From: JAHEJA01 sp965656445
GTDB lineage: Bacteria > Pseudomonadota > Alphaproteobacteria > Rhodobacterales > Rhodobacteraceae
Reading direction: 5' to 3'
Length of the DNA: 64,000 nt
NCBI GenBank assembly: GCA_965656445.1
Contig: CBFHKO010000002.1
Span: 258,449-322,448 of the forward strand
Shown piece by piece: positions 25,831-33,716 of the stretch (position 1 is its first letter; each line of letters begins with the position of its first letter). A model generated the notes under the pieces. It worked only from the letters and a program-made list of their open reading frames with translations. It was not told the DNA's origin and ran no database searches. Position numbers and translations under genes: made by a program.

Positions 25831-26886
25831 TCAATCAATCCGATTGAACCCTTCGATAAGTTGGCGCAGACCAAACCATGCGCCAGCAAATATCGACGCA
25901 AACGTAATAGGCGCTGTGAGGGCAAGCACGCTAAAGGCCGATATCCCTTGCCCAACTGAGCATCCCATAGCAATGACAGCCCCTGCGCCCATGATCGCGG
26001 CACCGATGATTTGGCGGCGCAATTCACGGGGGTCTTCGCAGGCTTCCCACCGGAAATGTCCTTTGAAAAGAGAGCCGATAAAGGCACCGATTAAGACGCC
26101 GCAGACTGAGCCAATTGCGAAATTTGGGCTGAGGGCACTTCCGAGCATCGCGTAGACAATTGTATCACCAACAGGCGCAGAGAACGTGTGAGAGGCGACT
26201 TGTGTCGCAGCAAACCCAACGTCAGCCACCCAATGCGTTCCGATCCAAGCAGAAACAATTGCACCCGCCACAATCAACGCCCAAAACACTGATTTTATAT
26301 CTTGGCGGAAGGCACGATTGATCAGCATTGCGATGACGATCCCTGTGCCAATGAAGACTCCAATGACTTGAGACGACACGCCAAGAGCAGAGGCGAGCAT
26401 GTGCGCGATGCCATCGGGTGTACCCGTATTTTCGATTGGGGGAAACAGAGTGACCCGCAAGGGGGCTAGGGGGCCAGATAAAACAACATAGGCCGAGATA
26501 CCCATAATGATCACAATGACAAAAGACCTTAGATCGCCGCCGCCTAATCTGGCCAAAGCGCCGTAGCCACAATTCCCACAGAGCGCCATGCCATAGCCAA
26601 ACATCAAACCCCCTATTATGGCCGCGATGATATTCGCGCTTTGAACGAGGTAGAGGGATTGCGTCGGATCAAATAGTCCAAGGGCAGATAGGCCAAAGAC
26701 ACCCAAGATGGAGGCTCCGATAGAAACACCCCACATTCGCATGCGCGTGTCATTCCCACCATAGATGAAATCTTCAAGCGCCCCTAATGTACAAAACCGA
26801 CCAATGCGCGCCGCAAGCCCCAGAAGGGTGCCGCCAATGATACCGATCAAGGCTAATATCGTATTTTCAGACGCGAACTCGAACAT
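25831..26886 (-). CDS. soxT: YeeE/YedE-family sulfur-compound transporter (SoxT)
   Basis: This 351-residue membrane protein of the YeeE/YedE (TsuA) family has about nine helices and the family cysteine motifs RIGRFCTLGALED, MALCGNCGYGALARLGGG and MGCSVGQGISAFS, which line a thiosulfate path in characterised members. It lies directly downstream of soxR, the order seen for soxT in other alphaproteobacterial sox clusters, so import of thiosulfate or another sulfur species is likely. A near-match to the SoxR operator (ATTC-N8-AAAT, 26922-26937) lies in the gap before it. Confidence 0.87.
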   Translation of the reverse strand: MFEFASENTILALIGIIGGTLLGLAARIGRFCTLGALEDFIYGGNDTRMRMWGVSIGASILGVFGLSALGLFDPTQSLYLVQSANIIAAIIGGLMFGYGMALCGNCGYGALARLGGGDLRSFVIVIIMGISAYVVLSGPLAPLRVTLFPPIENTGTPDGIAHMLASALGVSSQVIGVFIGTGIVIAMLINRAFRQDIKSVFWALIVAGAIVSAWIGTHWVADVGFAATQVASHTFSAPVGDTIVYAMLGSALSPNFAIGSVCGVLIGAFIGSLFKGHFRWEACEDPRELRRQIIGAAIMGAGAVIAMGCSVGQGISAFSVLALTAPITFASIFAGAWFGLRQLIEGFNRID

Positions 26887-26921
26887 GGATGCCTCACAAT
26901 TTGTTGCGGTACTGTAGGAGT

Positions 26922-26937
26922 ATTCGTTTTAGGAAAT
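26922..26937 (-). promoter_or_regulatory. Candidate SoxR site before soxT (7 of 8 match)
   Basis: ATTC-gttttagg-AAAT differs at one base from the ATTC-N8-GAAT pattern of the SqrR/BigR group. It lies in the short soxR-soxT gap, about 36 bases before the soxT start. This is weaker than the soxX site and could be chance. Confidence 0.35.
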
Positions 26938-26944
26938 CAATATT

Positions 26945-27286
26945 TTAGTTTTGCTCATCTTTGCAGAACAAATCATAGACCACTTCTAAAACGCGCTTGG
27001 GTTTGTCATCGGCGAGGCGGTAATAAATCGTCTTGCCATCGCGTCGTGGGATCACCAATCCTTCGAGGCGAAGGCGTGAGAGCTGTTGTGACACAGCGGC
27101 TTGTCTTGCGGAAATCAGGTCTTCTAATTCGGTTACGGATTTTTCACCACTGACGAGATGACACAAGATCATCAATCGGCCTTCGTGGCTGATGGCTTTC
27201 AGGAATCCAGAGGCGGTCGTTGCTTTTTCAACGACTGCATCAATTTCTTGTTCCGACATATTCTCGGAGAGTACCGGTAGTACCAT
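26945..27286 (-). CDS. soxR: Sulfur-responsive ArsR-family repressor SoxR
   Basis: This 113-residue winged-helix repressor matches the SoxR/SqrR/BigR group: Cys42 (LCHLVSGEKSVTELE) and Cys108 (DLFCKDEQN) are the two sensor cysteines that link through sulfane sulfur in this group, and ARQAAVSQQLSRLRLEGLV (residues 60-78) is the recognition helix. I start at ATG 27286, preceded by AAAGGA; upstream codons in the longer frame run into the neighbouring gene. In Paracoccus, SoxR binds the soxS-soxV and soxW-soxX gaps, and both gaps here hold candidate sites. Confidence 0.93.
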   Translation of the reverse strand: MVLPVLSENMSEQEIDAVVEKATTASGFLKAISHEGRLMILCHLVSGEKSVTELEDLISARQAAVSQQLSRLRLEGLVIPRRDGKTIYYRLADDKPKRVLEVVYDLFCKDEQN

Positions 27287-27324
27287 AAGCGGGTCCTTTG
27301 CTAACGCGCTGGTTCCTCTGCGAA

Positions 27325-27816
27325 TCAAAAGGCTATGTCGTCTTCTATCGCATTGATACCCGCTTGTGCGCAAGTTTCGTCCATTTCGGGGCTTGGTGCG
27401 CCGGACACGCCGATGCCCGCTACAATTGCGCCGTCCCCTGAATAGGCGACGAGGCCACCCCCCAAAGGTAAGGCTTCGCTGAGGAAGCGGATACCATAGG
27501 CATCTTTGCCAGCCTCAGTCGCCTCAGATAGATCAGATGTTGAGATGCGAAAACTTACGGCTGTCCATGCTTTACGGCGGGAAGTTTCATAGGAATGCAT
27601 GCCTGCAAATCGATCACGGATATAGGCTTGAGGAATGCCAAAACGATCCACAACTGTTACGCCAACTTGCGCTCCTAAATCGCGACAATGCTCCATCGTC
27701 GCAATGGCCATCGTGTTGGCCAACTCAGGTGTTATTGTCTGATGATTGACAAATGCCTTTTCAGCAAATGTTGGGCTTGCGGCTAGAGCCGCGACAAGAA
27801 CAGTAGAGCGTATCAT
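27325..27816 (-). CDS. Secreted GlcG/HbpS-like (DUF336) protein
   Basis: This 163-residue protein has a signal peptide (MIRSTVLVAALAASPTFA) and a GlcG/HbpS heme-degrading-family domain: VGVTVVDRFGIPQAYIRDRFAGMHSYETSRRKAWTAVSF and GGGLVAYSGDGAIVAGIGVSGAPSPEMDETCAQAG. HbpS relatives bind heme and act in redox sensing. Here it is embedded between soxR and soxS, overlapping soxS by 4 bases, so it should be coexpressed with them. Its role in sulfur oxidation is not known to me; helping heme or cofactor handling for Sox cytochromes is only a guess. Confidence 0.83.
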   Translation of the reverse strand: MIRSTVLVAALAASPTFAEKAFVNHQTITPELANTMAIATMEHCRDLGAQVGVTVVDRFGIPQAYIRDRFAGMHSYETSRRKAWTAVSFRISTSDLSEATEAGKDAYGIRFLSEALPLGGGLVAYSGDGAIVAGIGVSGAPSPEMDETCAQAGINAIEDDIAF

Positions 27817-28184
27817 TTTGTGGATCCCTGAAAGTCTGTTTTATCTTCGAGTAAGAGTTCTAGCATCGGCCAAAAGAAATCCTCGCTTGCGTATCCTTCT
27901 AGACGGCCAATTTCGACGTTTCCCTCAACCAATAAAAACGTCGGGGTAAAGATAACGGGCGAGCTGAGATCAAGGTCACCGCCGCGTATCTCGCTAAGTT
28001 GAACGTGTCGCAGAGGAGCGAATTGACCTACTTCTGTTTTGGGATATATCGGCGCGAGGTCTTTGTTCCATTGACGACAATAGACGCATCCGGGTTGTTC
28101 AACCATGATGAGTTCGACGGCTCCGACAGCGGCTGCATAAAGCGACCAGAAGGACAAAAAGATTGCTGTAAGAAATGGCCGCAT
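27813..28184 (-). CDS. soxS: Periplasmic thioredoxin-like SoxS
   Basis: This 123-residue thioredoxin-fold protein has an N-terminal membrane or signal helix (residues 1-23) and a CVYC redox pair at 33-36 (VEQPGCVYCRQWN). The cis-Pro loop is seen in VIFTPTFLLVEG. SoxS reduces and thereby keeps active the SoxY carrier protein. It is divergent from soxV across a 73-base gap that contains a candidate SoxR site. Small size and position identify it. Confidence 0.9.
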   Translation of the reverse strand: MRPFLTAIFLSFWSLYAAAVGAVELIMVEQPGCVYCRQWNKDLAPIYPKTEVGQFAPLRHVQLSEIRGGDLDLSSPVIFTPTFLLVEGNVEIGRLEGYASEDFFWPMLELLLEDKTDFQGSTK

Positions 28185-28220
28185 AGAAACACTCGATTGA
28201 CGTTATAGGTTTTAAACAAC

Positions 28221-28242
28221 ATAATATGAATATGTGAATTAT
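28221..28242. promoter_or_regulatory. Candidate SoxR operator in the soxS-soxV gap
   Basis: An inverted repeat ATAAT-N12-ATTAT (28221-28242) is centred on the same point as a degenerate ATAT-N8-GAAT (28224-28239). Only the right half matches the SqrR/BigR/SoxR pattern ATTC-N8-GAAT. Location between divergent soxS and soxV supports a regulatory role; the match is partial. Confidence 0.5.
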
Positions 28243-28257
28243 TCAAGGAACGCAGTT

Positions 28258-28995
28258 ATGCCAGACCTGTCTATCTGGAGCGCATTTACTGGGGGGCTGC
28301 TTGTTTTCTTTTCGCCCTGTATTTTGCCCATTGTCCCATTTTACCTCAGCTATATGGCGGGGACAGGGTTAGCTGTTCTGTCAGATGACGGCGCTTTGCC
28401 TGACGGAGTGCGCAAAAAGGCGGTTCTGTCGTCCATCATGTTCTCTCTTGGGATCATTACTGTGTTTGTGCTTCTTGGGGCGGCAGCCTTTGCTGTGTCT
28501 CAGCAGTTCCGCGCCTATCAAGACGAATTTCGAATTTTGTCAGCAGCGATTATCTTTGTGCTTGGTCTACACTTTTTAGGTGTTCTGAAGATCGGCATTT
28601 TAAACAGACAATTCCAAGTGAACGCGGGGGACACAAATAACATGTCTCTCATTGGCTCCTACATCGTTGGGCTTGCCTTTGCGGCAGGCTGGACGCCTTG
28701 TGTGGGCGGTGTATTGGCGGCGGTCGTGATGACGGCGTCTTTTGAGCAAACGGCCTATCAAGGCATCGGGTTGCTCTTTGTCTTTGGCATTGGGTTGACG
28801 TTGCCTTTCGTGATTGCGGCCATGTTTATCAAGGAATTCCTGCAATTTGCAGGTCGCTTCCGCAGACATCTCGGTAAGGTCGAAAAGGCAATGGGCGCTT
28901 TGTTGATCATATTCGCGATTCTGCTTGTCACCAATTCGATCAATCTGTTTGCATTTTGGCTGATTGAAACTTTTCCAGTCTTTACGAATTTCTAA
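28258..28995 (+). CDS. soxV: CcdA/DsbD-like thiol transporter SoxV
   Basis: SoxV carries reductant across the inner membrane to periplasmic thioredoxin SoxW, which reduces SoxY. The 245-residue protein has six membrane helices and the two redox cysteines of CcdA proteins: Cys21 in FFSPCILPIVPFYLSY and Cys148 in AAGWTPCVGG. I start at ATG 28258 because AAGGAA lies at 28245-28250; an upstream in-frame ATG at 28234 lacks a site. soxW follows after 17 bases. Confidence 0.93.
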   Translation: MPDLSIWSAFTGGLLVFFSPCILPIVPFYLSYMAGTGLAVLSDDGALPDGVRKKAVLSSIMFSLGIITVFVLLGAAAFAVSQQFRAYQDEFRILSAAIIFVLGLHFLGVLKIGILNRQFQVNAGDTNNMSLIGSYIVGLAFAAGWTPCVGGVLAAVVMTASFEQTAYQGIGLLFVFGIGLTLPFVIAAMFIKEFLQFAGRFRRHLGKVEKAMGALLIIFAILLVTNSINLFAFWLIETFPVFTNF

Positions 28996-29012
28996 GAACA
29001 GGAGGATACCAA

Positions 29013-29588
29013 ATGAAAGTCCTGACCACATTTTTAACGGCACTTGCCTTTAGCGCGACAGGCCTTTGGGCCGAAACAATTGGCGATGATGGATTGCATA
29101 AACAATCTTGGATGCGAGACACCTTCAAGGATCTCCAAGAGGACTTGGCGGAAGCCAATGCCGAAGGAAAACGGCTTGTTCTGTTTTTCGAACAAAGAGG
29201 CTGTATCTATTGCGCCAAAATGCACAAAGAGGTCTTCTCCCGTGAAAATGTGAGCAACTATATTGATGAGAATTACTTTGTTGTTCAGCTGAATTTACAC
29301 GGTAACGTTGACGTCACGGATTTCGACGGAGAAACCCTTGAAGAGCGGGACATTGCCCGCAAGTGGGGGATTCTCTTTACCCCGACGATTATGTTCCTTC
29401 CTGAAGAGGTCGAAGAGGGCCTGACAGCGCAAACAGCATCGGTTGCTGTGATGCCTGGTGCCTTTGGGGCAGGAACGACTTTGGATATGTTTACTTGGGT
29501 AAATGAAAAGCGGTATCTTCTTGATAATGATGAAGATTTTCAGCGCTATCATGCACGCAAGATCGAAGAGCGCCGCAATAACAAATAA
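29013..29588 (+). CDS. soxW: Periplasmic thioredoxin SoxW
   Basis: This 191-residue thioredoxin-fold protein has a signal peptide (MKVLTTFLTALAFSATGLWA) and a CIYC active site at 64-67 (FEQRGCIYCAKMHKEVF). The cis-Pro region appears as GILFTPTIMFLPEE. It accepts electrons from SoxV and reduces SoxY in the periplasm. A GGAGGA ribosome site lies just upstream of ATG 29013. After it comes a 116-base gap that holds the best SoxR operator in the window, so the soxXYZA transcript starts there. Confidence 0.93.
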   Translation: MKVLTTFLTALAFSATGLWAETIGDDGLHKQSWMRDTFKDLQEDLAEANAEGKRLVLFFEQRGCIYCAKMHKEVFSRENVSNYIDENYFVVQLNLHGNVDVTDFDGETLEERDIARKWGILFTPTIMFLPEEVEEGLTAQTASVAVMPGAFGAGTTLDMFTWVNEKRYLLDNDEDFQRYHARKIEERRNNK

Positions 29589-29605
29589 ATTAATTGGATT
29601 GTTTT

Positions 29606-29621
29606 ATTCAATTCTGTGAAT
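29606..29621 (+). promoter_or_regulatory. Perfect SoxR/SqrR-type operator in the soxW-soxX gap
   Basis: ATTC-aattctgt-GAAT matches the ATTC-N8-GAAT operator known for sulfane-sulfur-responsive ArsR repressors (SqrR, BigR). It lies 83 bases before the soxX start. In Paracoccus, SoxR is known to bind the soxW-soxX gap, so this is very probably the main sox operator. Three GTAGCC words follow downstream (29646, 29671, 29686), of unknown meaning. Confidence 0.75.
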
Positions 29622-29704
29622 TTGTTGTTGCGTTTAATAGGCTTGGTAGCCTACGGTATACGAAGCTATCGTAGCCGATACACTGGTAGCCATAGGGAGG
29701 AACT

Positions 29705-30181
29705 ATGAGGCTAACAAACATGACACTCGTAGCGAGCGTTGCACTGTCAAGTGCCGCGTTTGCTGAAATGGTCGCACCCGCGGACGTAACTTATGATGAA
29801 TACGGTTCTGTTGAACAGTCTTTAACTGGCAAGCCAGGAAATGCTGAAAACGGCGCTATCGTTATGAAGTCAAAGTCTCAAGGTAACTGCATCGCATGTC
29901 ACGCTGTGACGGCACTAAACGACGCACCGTTCCACGGTGAAGTCGGTCCAATGTTGGACGGTGTAGGAGATCGTTGGAACGAAGCAGAGCTTCGCGGAAT
30001 TTTGGCGAACGCCAAAATGACATTCGAGGGCACAATTATGCCAGCCTACTACAAAGTAGACGGCTATATTCGCCCAGGAGATGCATACACTGGCAAGGCA
30101 CCAAAGGGTCCATTGGATTCATTGCTAAGTGCTGAGCAAATCGAAGATGTGGTCGCATTTCTTTCAACTCTGAAAGAATAG
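29705..30181 (+). CDS. soxX: Sulfur-oxidation c-type cytochrome SoxX
   Basis: SoxX is the monoheme partner of SoxA in the complex that attaches thiosulfate to SoxY. The 158-residue precursor has a signal peptide (cleavage after about AAFA, residue 20) and one heme-binding CIACH at 62-66; the axial Met is likely in GTIMPAYYKV. AELRGILANAK and DVVAFLSTLKE are typical SoxX helices. It starts the XYZA unit 83 bases after the SoxR-type operator, with GGAGG just upstream. The stop codon is TAG. Confidence 0.96.
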   Translation: MRLTNMTLVASVALSSAAFAEMVAPADVTYDEYGSVEQSLTGKPGNAENGAIVMKSKSQGNCIACHAVTALNDAPFHGEVGPMLDGVGDRWNEAELRGILANAKMTFEGTIMPAYYKVDGYIRPGDAYTGKAPKGPLDSLLSAEQIEDVVAFLSTLKE

Positions 30182-30205
30182 TGGCTTTTTAATAAGGAGA
30201 GACTA

Positions 30206-30622
30206 ATGGAATTCTCAAGACGCGAAACACTAGCGCTTGGGCTCGGAGCGGCAGTACTTACAGTGCTTCCAATGCGAGTATCTGCAGCAGCAGACGATGC
30301 GATTTCAGCCTTCACAGGTGGTGCAGAAGTAGCGACTTCTGGCGTTACTTTGGATGCACCAGAGATTGCTGAAAACGGAAACACTGTCCCGGTTAGCGTA
30401 TCTGCGCCAGGTGCTGTTTCAATTTTGGTTCTAGCGATGGGTAACCCAACACCAGGTGTTGCTCAGTTCAATTTTGGGTCGGCTTCTGGTGAGCAAGCGG
30501 CATCCACACGTATTCGTCTCGCGGGTACACAGGATGTTGTTGCTGTTGCTAAAATGGCCGACGGTAGTTTTGCGCAAGCCACGAGCACTGTTAAAGTGAC
30601 TATTGGCGGCTGTGGCGGATAA
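30206..30622 (+). CDS. soxY: Thiosulfate carrier protein SoxY
   Basis: SoxY holds sulfur intermediates on a C-terminal cysteine swinging arm. The 138-residue protein has a twin-arginine signal (SRRETLALGLGAAVLTV) and ends in the diagnostic GGCGG. The middle domain is the Ig-like carrier domain with LVLAMGNPTPGVAQFNFG. Tat export is expected because SoxYZ is folded and paired before transport. soxZ follows after 15 bases. An AAGGAGA site precedes ATG 30206. Confidence 0.97.
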   Translation: MEFSRRETLALGLGAAVLTVLPMRVSAAADDAISAFTGGAEVATSGVTLDAPEIAENGNTVPVSVSAPGAVSILVLAMGNPTPGVAQFNFGSASGEQAASTRIRLAGTQDVVAVAKMADGSFAQATSTVKVTIGGCGG

Positions 30623-30637
30623 GAGGAGAAGAGACAA

Positions 30638-30967
30638 ATGGCAAAGAATGTAAAACCTCGCGTCAAAGCTCCTAAGAAGGCAGCAGCTGGCGAAACCGTT
30701 ACCATCAAAACATTGATCAGCCACAACATGGAATCTGGTCAGCGTAAAGATAAAGAAGGTAACAAAATTCCGCGTTCGATTATCAACCGCTTTACATGCG
30801 ACGTGAATGGCACAAATGCCGTTGACGTAACACTAGAGCCTGCGATTTCCACGAACCCATACTTCGAATTCAGCGTTGTTATCGAAGAAGCAAGTGAATT
30901 GAAATTCACTTGGTACGATGATGATGGCTCTGTTTACGATACAGCTAAATCAGTGGCTATCGGCTAA
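30638..30967 (+). CDS. soxZ: Thiosulfate carrier partner SoxZ
   Basis: This 109-residue protein has no signal peptide; it is exported by hitch-hiking with SoxY. The sequence is typical of SoxZ: KNVKPRVKAPKKAAAGETVTIKTLISHNMESGQRKD, the IPRSIINRFTC strand, and the ending FTWYDDDGSVYDTAKSVAIG. It forms the SoxYZ heterodimer that presents the sulfur-carrying cysteine to SoxAX, SoxB and SoxCD. It starts 15 bases after soxY with a GGAGAAGAG ribosome site. Confidence 0.97.
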   Translation: MAKNVKPRVKAPKKAAAGETVTIKTLISHNMESGQRKDKEGNKIPRSIINRFTCDVNGTNAVDVTLEPAISTNPYFEFSVVIEEASELKFTWYDDDGSVYDTAKSVAIG

Positions 30968-31035
30968 GGTCGATACCCCATAGATTGGTGGTCTTGCTCG
31001 CAATTGCAGGGCTACCCCTTTAGGGAGGAATTGCA

Positions 31036-31881
31036 ATGAAATTAAAAGCACTTACAGCAATCGCAGCTGTCATGTTTGCTGGATCCGTTTATGCGGATGA
31101 AGCAGCGGAACTCGTGGTCAATGACGACATCGAGATGGTCACGAAAACAGCGGCACCAGCGCATTTGTCTGACGCTATGGACGAAGTGATGTCGGGCTGG
31201 CGTTTCCGGTCTGACGAAACGCAAGCTATGCAAATGGATGATTTCGACAACCCAGGCATGATCTTTGTGGATCAAGCTATGGATGCTTGGAACACAGCTG
31301 AAGGCAGCGCAGACAAGTCTTGCGCATCATGCCACGGCGCTCCTGAAGAGAGCATGGCAGGCGTTCGCGCGGTCTATCCAAAGTGGAACGAAGATGCGGG
31401 CGAAGTTCGCACCTTGGCAATGCAGATCAACGATTGTCGTGAAAACCAAATGGGCGCCGAGAAATATGGCTACACAAGCGGTAACATGGCATCAATGGAA
31501 GCATTGATCTCCGTTCAATCACGCGGCATGCCAGTTAACGTTGCGATTGATGGTCCTGTAGCAGCTGTGTGGGAAAAGGGCAAAGAGCTCTACTACACAC
31601 GCACAGGTCAGCTTGAGCTGTCTTGCGCAAACTGCCACGAAGACAACTATGGCAACATGATCCGTGCGGACCACTTGTCACAAGGCCAAATCAACGGTTT
31701 CCCAGCATACCGCTTGAAGAACGCAAAGTTGAACACGTCACACGCACGTTTCAAAGGTTGCGTTCGTGACACACGTGCGGAAACATTCAAGCCCGGTGGT
31801 GAAGAGTTCATCGCATTGGAGCTTTATGTTGCATCACGCGGCAACGGTCTTTCTGTAGAAGCACCTTCGGTCAGAAACTAA
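31036..31881 (+). CDS. soxA: Diheme c-type cytochrome SoxA
   Basis: SoxA, with SoxX, couples thiosulfate oxidatively to the SoxY cysteine. The 281-residue precursor has a signal peptide (MKLKALTAIAAVMFAGSVYA) and two heme sites, CASCH at 96-100 and CANCH at 197-201, so it is the diheme type. The catalytic Cys242 is in ARFKGCVRDTRAE, the axial persulfide ligand of the active heme. GGAGG precedes ATG 31036. It ends the XYZA unit, followed by a strong terminator before soxB. Confidence 0.97.
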   Translation: MKLKALTAIAAVMFAGSVYADEAAELVVNDDIEMVTKTAAPAHLSDAMDEVMSGWRFRSDETQAMQMDDFDNPGMIFVDQAMDAWNTAEGSADKSCASCHGAPEESMAGVRAVYPKWNEDAGEVRTLAMQINDCRENQMGAEKYGYTSGNMASMEALISVQSRGMPVNVAIDGPVAAVWEKGKELYYTRTGQLELSCANCHEDNYGNMIRADHLSQGQINGFPAYRLKNAKLNTSHARFKGCVRDTRAETFKPGGEEFIALELYVASRGNGLSVEAPSVRN

Positions 31882-31891
31882 AAAACGTATC

Positions 31892-31926
31892 AAGGGCCCT
31901 CGCATTTTGGGATGCGGGGGCCTTTT
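31892..31926 (+). terminator. Terminator between soxA and soxB
   Basis: A 14-bp stem with two G-U pairs (31892-31905 with 31912-31925) and a 6-base loop is followed by TTTTC. It should partly separate the abundant XYZA message from soxBCD. No separate promoter before soxB is obvious in the 52 bases that remain. Confidence 0.8.
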
Positions 31927-31977
31927 CAAATTTATTTATTCAAATATGCGCATATGTAGCGAAGGTAGGATGAACAC

Positions 31978-33675
31978 ATGATATCACGTCGTGATTTTCT
32001 TCAAGTTGGGATGGCAGCCTCGGCATTGTACGGGGCCTCTGGTTTTGGAAACTGGGGACGTCTTGCTGCTCAGCAAAAACTGACACAAGATGAATTGTTG
32101 CAGTTTGACACCTTCGGTAATGTGTCACTGATCCACGTTACAGACATCCATGCGCAGCTAAAGCCAATCTATTTCCGCGAGCCATCCATTAACTTGGGTG
32201 TTGGTGATGCACGCGGGCAGGTGCCTCACGTCACGGGTGCAGATTTCCGGAAAATGTATGGCATTGCTGATGGGTCTCCCTCTCATTACGCATTGACGTA
32301 TAACGACTTTACCGCAATGGCACAGACCTATGGTCGTGTTGGCGGTTTGGACCGTGTCGCAACTGTGGTGAACGCTATTCGTGCCGATCGCCCTGATGCG
32401 ATTTTGCTGGATGGTGGGGATACGTGGCACGGGTCATACACCTGTCACAAAACCCAAGGCCAAGACATGGTCAACGTGATGAATGCGTTAAACCCTGATG
32501 CGATGACATTCCACTGGGAATTTACATTGGGATCAGAGCGTGTTCAAGAGATTGTGGAAAACCTCCCTTTCGCAGCTCTTGGTCAAAACATCTTTGATGC
32601 TGAGTGGGACGAACCCGCCGAACTCTTTCCTCCCTATAAGATGTTCGAGCGGGGCGGTTCCAAGATCGCAGTGATCGGTCAGGCCTTCCCTTATATGCCG
32701 ATTGCCAACCCTGGTTGGATGTTCCCTGAATATAGCTTTGGTATTCGTGATGAACGTATGCAGGAAATGGTCGACGAAGTGCGCGGACTTGGTGCCGAAG
32801 TGGTGGTTGTCCTATCTCACAACGGTTTTGACGTTGATAAAAAGATGGCGAGCCGCGTGACAGGTATCGATGTGATCTTGTCAGGTCACACGCATGACGC
32901 CTTGCCTGAGCCAGTATTGGTGGGTGAAACAATCGTTGTTGCCTCTGGCTCCAATGGTAAATTCGTCAGCCGCGTTGATCTTGATGTGCGTGATGGTCGT
33001 ATGATGGGCTTTAAACACAAGCTTATCCCGATTTTCTCGGACGTCATTGAACCAGACAAGGATATGGCGGCATTGATCGATGAACAGCGTGCGCCTTATA
33101 TCAATGAACTGACCGAAGTGATTGGGAAAACAGATAGCCTTCTTTATCGTCGTGGTAATTTCAACGGAACGTGGGATGATTTGATCTGTGAGGCTTTGAT
33201 CCAAGAGCGTGACGCAGATATTTCGATGTCTCCTGGTGTTCGTTGGGGGCCGTCAATCTTGCCAGGGCAAGACATTACACGTGAAGATATCTTTAACGTG
33301 ACATCAATGTCTTATGGCAAAGCCTATCGCACCGAAATGACAGGTGAATTCATTCACGTCATTCTAGAAGATGTTGCGGATAACTTGTTCAATGTTGATC
33401 CTTATTATCAACAGGGCGGCGACATGGTGCGCATCGGTGGCATGGGCTACCGCATTGATGTGAACCAACCGCAAGGCAGCCGCATCAGTGAAATGACATT
33501 GCTCAAAACAGGCGAGCTCATTGATCCAGCCAAAACCTATGTTGTGGCGGGATGGGCATCTGTAAACGAGGGCACGGAAGGTCCAGAAATTTGGGATGTG
33601 GTTGAAAATCATATCCGCAAACAGGGAACAATTACTGTGCCCCAAAACAATTCAGTGAAAGTTGTCGGCGCGTAA
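31978..33675 (+). CDS. soxB: Thiosulfohydrolase SoxB
   Basis: SoxB hydrolyses sulfate from the sulfonated SoxY cysteine, using two manganese ions. The 565-residue precursor has a twin-arginine signal (ISRRDFLQVGMAASALYG). Metallophosphoesterase-type metal ligands are seen in HVTDIHAQ (Asp56, His58), LLDGGDTWHGS, VLSHNGFDVD and LSGHTHD; the C-terminal 5'-nucleotidase domain follows from about residue 375. The length is typical. It starts 97 bases after soxA, following an intrinsic terminator. Confidence 0.97.
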   Translation: MISRRDFLQVGMAASALYGASGFGNWGRLAAQQKLTQDELLQFDTFGNVSLIHVTDIHAQLKPIYFREPSINLGVGDARGQVPHVTGADFRKMYGIADGSPSHYALTYNDFTAMAQTYGRVGGLDRVATVVNAIRADRPDAILLDGGDTWHGSYTCHKTQGQDMVNVMNALNPDAMTFHWEFTLGSERVQEIVENLPFAALGQNIFDAEWDEPAELFPPYKMFERGGSKIAVIGQAFPYMPIANPGWMFPEYSFGIRDERMQEMVDEVRGLGAEVVVVLSHNGFDVDKKMASRVTGIDVILSGHTHDALPEPVLVGETIVVASGSNGKFVSRVDLDVRDGRMMGFKHKLIPIFSDVIEPDKDMAALIDEQRAPYINELTEVIGKTDSLLYRRGNFNGTWDDLICEALIQERDADISMSPGVRWGPSILPGQDITREDIFNVTSMSYGKAYRTEMTGEFIHVILEDVADNLFNVDPYYQQGGDMVRIGGMGYRIDVNQPQGSRISEMTLLKTGELIDPAKTYVVAGWASVNEGTEGPEIWDVVENHIRKQGTITVPQNNSVKVVGA

Positions 33676-33716
33676 ATCGCCGGCTCATTAATTAACCAAG
33701 TCAGGAGCGTTACAAG

